A stretch of 64,000 nt of DNA from Lachnospiraceae bacterium. GTDB lineage: Bacteria > Bacillota > Clostridia > Lachnospirales > Lachnospiraceae. The stretch's first letter is position 1. Each line of letters starts with the position of its first letter. Below the pieces are notes generated by a model. The model saw only the letters and a list, made by a program, of their open reading frames with translations, made no database searches and had not been told where the DNA came from. Made by a program: the position numbers and the translations under genes. Positions 62,003 through 64,000 of the stretch are shown piece by piece. Location of the stretch: the NCBI GenBank assembly GCA_902363665.1, contig CABJAW010000002.1, positions 124,001 to 188,000 on the forward strand. The letters are read 5' to 3'.

Positions 62003-62884
62003 TTACAGTTGCGGATAAATCTCCTCAAAGATCGCCTTCGTCAGCACATCTGAATCACGGCACTCTGACACGAGGCTGATGACTGCATTTTTCTCCCTGC
62101 AGATGATCGAGAGCTGGCAGTACTTGCCGTCCGCGCGGAACGTGCCCTCCGGGCCGCCCCAGAACAGGTAACCATAACCATAAGAATCCAGGTTGTTTTC
62201 CACCTGCTTCTTCGTGCTCTCCATGATCCATTCTTCCGGAAGCAGCTGTCTGCCGTTCCAGCAGCCCTTCTGCAGATACAGGAGACCGAGTTTATGCAGT
62301 TCGGACAGAGTCAGGAACAGCCCTCCTGCGCCAAAGCTCAGTCCCATTGGATCACACTCCCAGGTCGGGCGGCGAATGCCAAGCGGCCGGAAGAGACGCG
62401 GCATCAGATAGTCTACAAGGTCACGGCATCCGCTTCTTCGCTGCACAAGAATGCCTGCCAGATACGGGCCGACGTTGTTGTATACAAAGTGCGTGCCCGG
62501 CTCATAGACGAACGGGATCGCCAGAGACATCTTTACCCAGTCCTCTTCTTCGTACTGCGGACGCTGCGCACCCATCAGATTTCCATTTTCCTGTCCGAGG
62601 CACATCGTCAGCAGATCCTTTACGGTCGCTTTCGCCAGATTTTCGCTGACCTCCTCCGGCAGATCGTCCGCAAATGCATCCACCAGCTTTTCATCCAAAG
62701 AAATGAGGCCCTCCTGCACCGCGAATCCTACTGCGCATGAAGTAAAGCTCTTGGATGCCGAATAAACATTACGGCGGCATTCCTCGTCCCAAAGATATTT
62801 TGCCTTCTCCTCTCCATCCTGTGTCACTACCACACCAAGTACGCCGAGCGTACCGGCTTTTTCCTTAAAACCTTCTAAATTCAT
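62003..62884 (-). CDS. Serine hydrolase, beta-lactamase/class C-like family
   Basis: 293 residues with the penicillin-binding-like fold. The nucleophile motif SxxK is in VYSASKSFTSCAVGF (about residues 42-56) and Y-x-N in HFVYNNVGPYLAG (about 133-145). A W-G-G-P segment (YLFWGGPEG) stands where KTG normally lies. No signal peptide is visible, so it is probably a cytosolic esterase or peptidase rather than a secreted beta-lactamase. AAAGGAG precedes the ATG. A terminator separates it from the upstream ABC permease genes. Confidence 0.88.
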   Translation of the reverse strand: MNLEGFKEKAGTLGVLGVVVTQDGEEKAKYLWDEECRRNVYSASKSFTSCAVGFAVQEGLISLDEKLVDAFADDLPEEVSENLAKATVKDLLTMCLGQENGNLMGAQRPQYEEEDWVKMSLAIPFVYEPGTHFVYNNVGPYLAGILVQRRSGCRDLVDYLMPRLFRPLGIRRPTWECDPMGLSFGAGGLFLTLSELHKLGLLYLQKGCWNGRQLLPEEWIMESTKKQVENNLDSYGYGYLFWGGPEGTFRADGKYCQLSIICREKNAVISLVSECRDSDVLTKAIFEEIYPQL

Positions 62885-62904
62885 ATGGAATCTCCTTTCC
62901 TATA

Positions 62905-62936
62905 CAAAAAGTCCTCCGCCATACGGCGAAGGACTT
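62905..62936 (-). terminator. Terminator of the sugar ABC transporter operon
   Basis: On the minus strand AAGTCCTTCGCC, a 4-nt loop, then GGCGGAGGACTTTTTG. The near-perfect 12-bp stem plus T run lies 28 bp after the permease stop. Confidence 0.85.
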
Positions 62937-62963
62937 GGCTTACTACAGTAAAACAATATTTTC

Positions 62964-63788
62964 TCACGCCTTCGTTCCCGTAAACGCAATACCCTCAATG
63001 AACTGTTTCTGGAATACTGCAAACATGATAACCAGCGGCAGGATTGCCATAACAGAGCCGGCCATCATCGTCGGATAATCGGTGGAATACTGTCCCTGCA
63101 GGTTTGCAAGTGCTGCAGCCAGCGTCGTCTTGTCGGTCGACGGGTTGACTACGAGCGGCCACATCAGGTCGTTCCATGCCAGACGCACCGTGATGATCGC
63201 CAGTGTGATGAGACCCGGTTTTACAAGCGGGAGCATGATCTTGTAAAAGATCTGGAAGTAATTGCAGCCGTCAAGCTTTGCCGCATCCTCCAGCTCCTTC
63301 GGCAGTGACATGAAGAACTGCCGCATCAGGAATGTTCCATATGCAGAAAACAGATTCGGCAGGAACAGAGCCGGGATCGTGTTCAGAAGACCCATTTTCT
63401 GGATCATCAGATACTGTGGAAGAATGAACAGCGTGGACGGGATCATCAGCACGGAAAGACAGGTCACAAAGATCACATTTCTTCCTGGGAACTTGATACA
63501 ACCGAATGCATAACCCGCCATTGAGCACATGAACAGCTGCGCAGCTACCGTCACGATCGCAGAAATAATCGTATTTTTGTAAGCAGACAGAAACGGAAGC
63601 TTGTCAAATACGTTCTTAAATGTCGTCAGATCCCAGTGACTTGGGAAAATGATCGGCGGCACACGGATTGCCTCGTTCTGTGTTTTAAATGCCGTGAGCA
63701 CCATCCAGGCAAACGGCAGAATCATGATAAAAGACCCCAAAATCAGTATCAGATGTACGAACAGGTGTCTTGAATTTTTTTCTTTCAT
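62964..63788 (-). CDS. Carbohydrate ABC transporter permease (MalG-type)
   Basis: 274 residues, six membrane segments: FVHLILILGSFIMILPFAWMVL; IISAIVTVAAQLFMCSMAGY; VIFVTCLSVLMIPSTLFIL; LFLPNLFSAYGTFLMRQFF; LITLAIITVRLAWNDLMW; MMAGSVMAILPLVIMFAVF. The cytoplasmic EAA loop that docks the ATPase reads LPKELEDAAKLDGCNYFQIF (about residues 168-187). It starts 28 bp after the companion permease, with AAGGAG upstream. It is the last gene of its operon. Sugar is not predictable from the permease. Confidence 0.93.
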   Translation of the reverse strand: MKEKNSRHLFVHLILILGSFIMILPFAWMVLTAFKTQNEAIRVPPIIFPSHWDLTTFKNVFDKLPFLSAYKNTIISAIVTVAAQLFMCSMAGYAFGCIKFPGRNVIFVTCLSVLMIPSTLFILPQYLMIQKMGLLNTIPALFLPNLFSAYGTFLMRQFFMSLPKELEDAAKLDGCNYFQIFYKIMLPLVKPGLITLAIITVRLAWNDLMWPLVVNPSTDKTTLAAALANLQGQYSTDYPTMMAGSVMAILPLVIMFAVFQKQFIEGIAFTGTKA

Positions 63789-63816
63789 TTTCTACTCCTT
63801 CCTGTGATGACGCGCA

Positions 63817-64000
63817 TCAGTCGTAATTTACCCATTTCTTCTGTCCGATCATCTGCAGCAGCGTGATAAACATGATGATCACGAACAGCAGCATTGCGAT
63901 CGCGCAGGCATAACCCTTGTTGCCCAGCTCAAACGCGTTGCGGTAGAAGTACATAACGACACTCTGCGTGTTTTCCAGAACAACCGTATTCTTTCCGATC
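63817..64000 (-). CDS. Carbohydrate ABC transporter permease (MalF-type), 3' end only
   Basis: The last 60 codons of a frame that enters from the right edge: VVMYFYRNAFELGNKG, the final membrane segment ACAIAMLLFVIIMFITLLQM, and a GQKKWVNYD end. This is the typical C terminus of MalF/UgpA-type permeases (YRNAFE..GYA.A). It lies just upstream of the MalG-type gene. The solute-binding protein gene is presumably further right. Confidence 0.85.
   Translation of the reverse strand, partial: IGKNTVVLENTQSVVMYFYRNAFELGNKGYACAIAMLLFVIIMFITLLQMIGQKKWVNYD

Overview
The window looks like chromosome of a gut-type Firmicute, most likely a Lachnospiraceae (Clostridia). The reasons are a moderate GC content, very large Cna_B-repeat surface adhesins with a non-canonical sortase tail, a class II GalT, a MecA adaptor, a Tn4451-type large serine recombinase scar, and a housekeeping block syntenic with Bacillus subtilis yaaO-tmk-holB-ricT-trmN-rsmI. 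No tRNA, rRNA or CRISPR array was seen. Most genes lie on the minus strand.

Layout. 1-2911 is the 5' part of a large E/T-rich surface adhesin that runs off the left edge. 3.1-9.1 kb holds uvrC, greA, galT, a DUF402 protein and a cyclophilin. 9.2-12.8 kb is a decayed mobile element: serine-recombinase and relaxase fragments around an apparently intact AbiEi/AbiEii type IV toxin-antitoxin pair with a consensus promoter and two matching 27-bp operators, plus a small membrane protein, an orphan DUF3791 protein and a Cys-rich miniprotein. 13-18.4 kb carries a zinc-finger-less DnaJ, then lacZ with a galM-like epimerase. 18.7-30 kb carries a HAD phosphatase, a zinc-dependent phospholipase-C-like protein, the rsmI-trmN-ricT-holB-gmk-like-decarboxylase block, a threonine aldolase and proC.

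29.4-34.5 kb is a probable six-gene envelope operon: a PLP enzyme, a polyprenyl-phosphate-type GT2, an ATP-grasp ligase, two half-size DMT/SMR membrane proteins and a polysaccharide deacetylase. Its combination suggests synthesis, aminoacylation or amidation, flipping and trimming of a lipid-linked sugar. It is the best candidate here for an undescribed pathway. 34.6-37.9 kb has a membrane-anchored SH3-GH18 protein and mecA. 38.1-51.9 kb is one giant adhesin reading frame of about 4,600 codons with 25 Cna_B repeats. It is split by a single in-frame amber codon and is preceded by a strong promoter and a long leader hairpin. 52.3-64 kb carries an MBOAT/SGNH-like acyl-transfer pair, an acyl-CoA carboxyltransferase, cardiolipin synthase, HflX, a TPR lipoprotein, MscS, a serine hydrolase and two sugar-ABC permeases, the last cut by the right edge.

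Small repeats are a second theme. A 142-145 bp MITE with 17-bp GTAA-type terminal inverted repeats has three full copies, two with perfect 8-bp target duplications. A truncated copy and a possible decayed copy are also present. There are also a three-copy 85-bp tandem hairpin array and a looser family of palindromic elements sharing a GTCTGTGGCCTG core.
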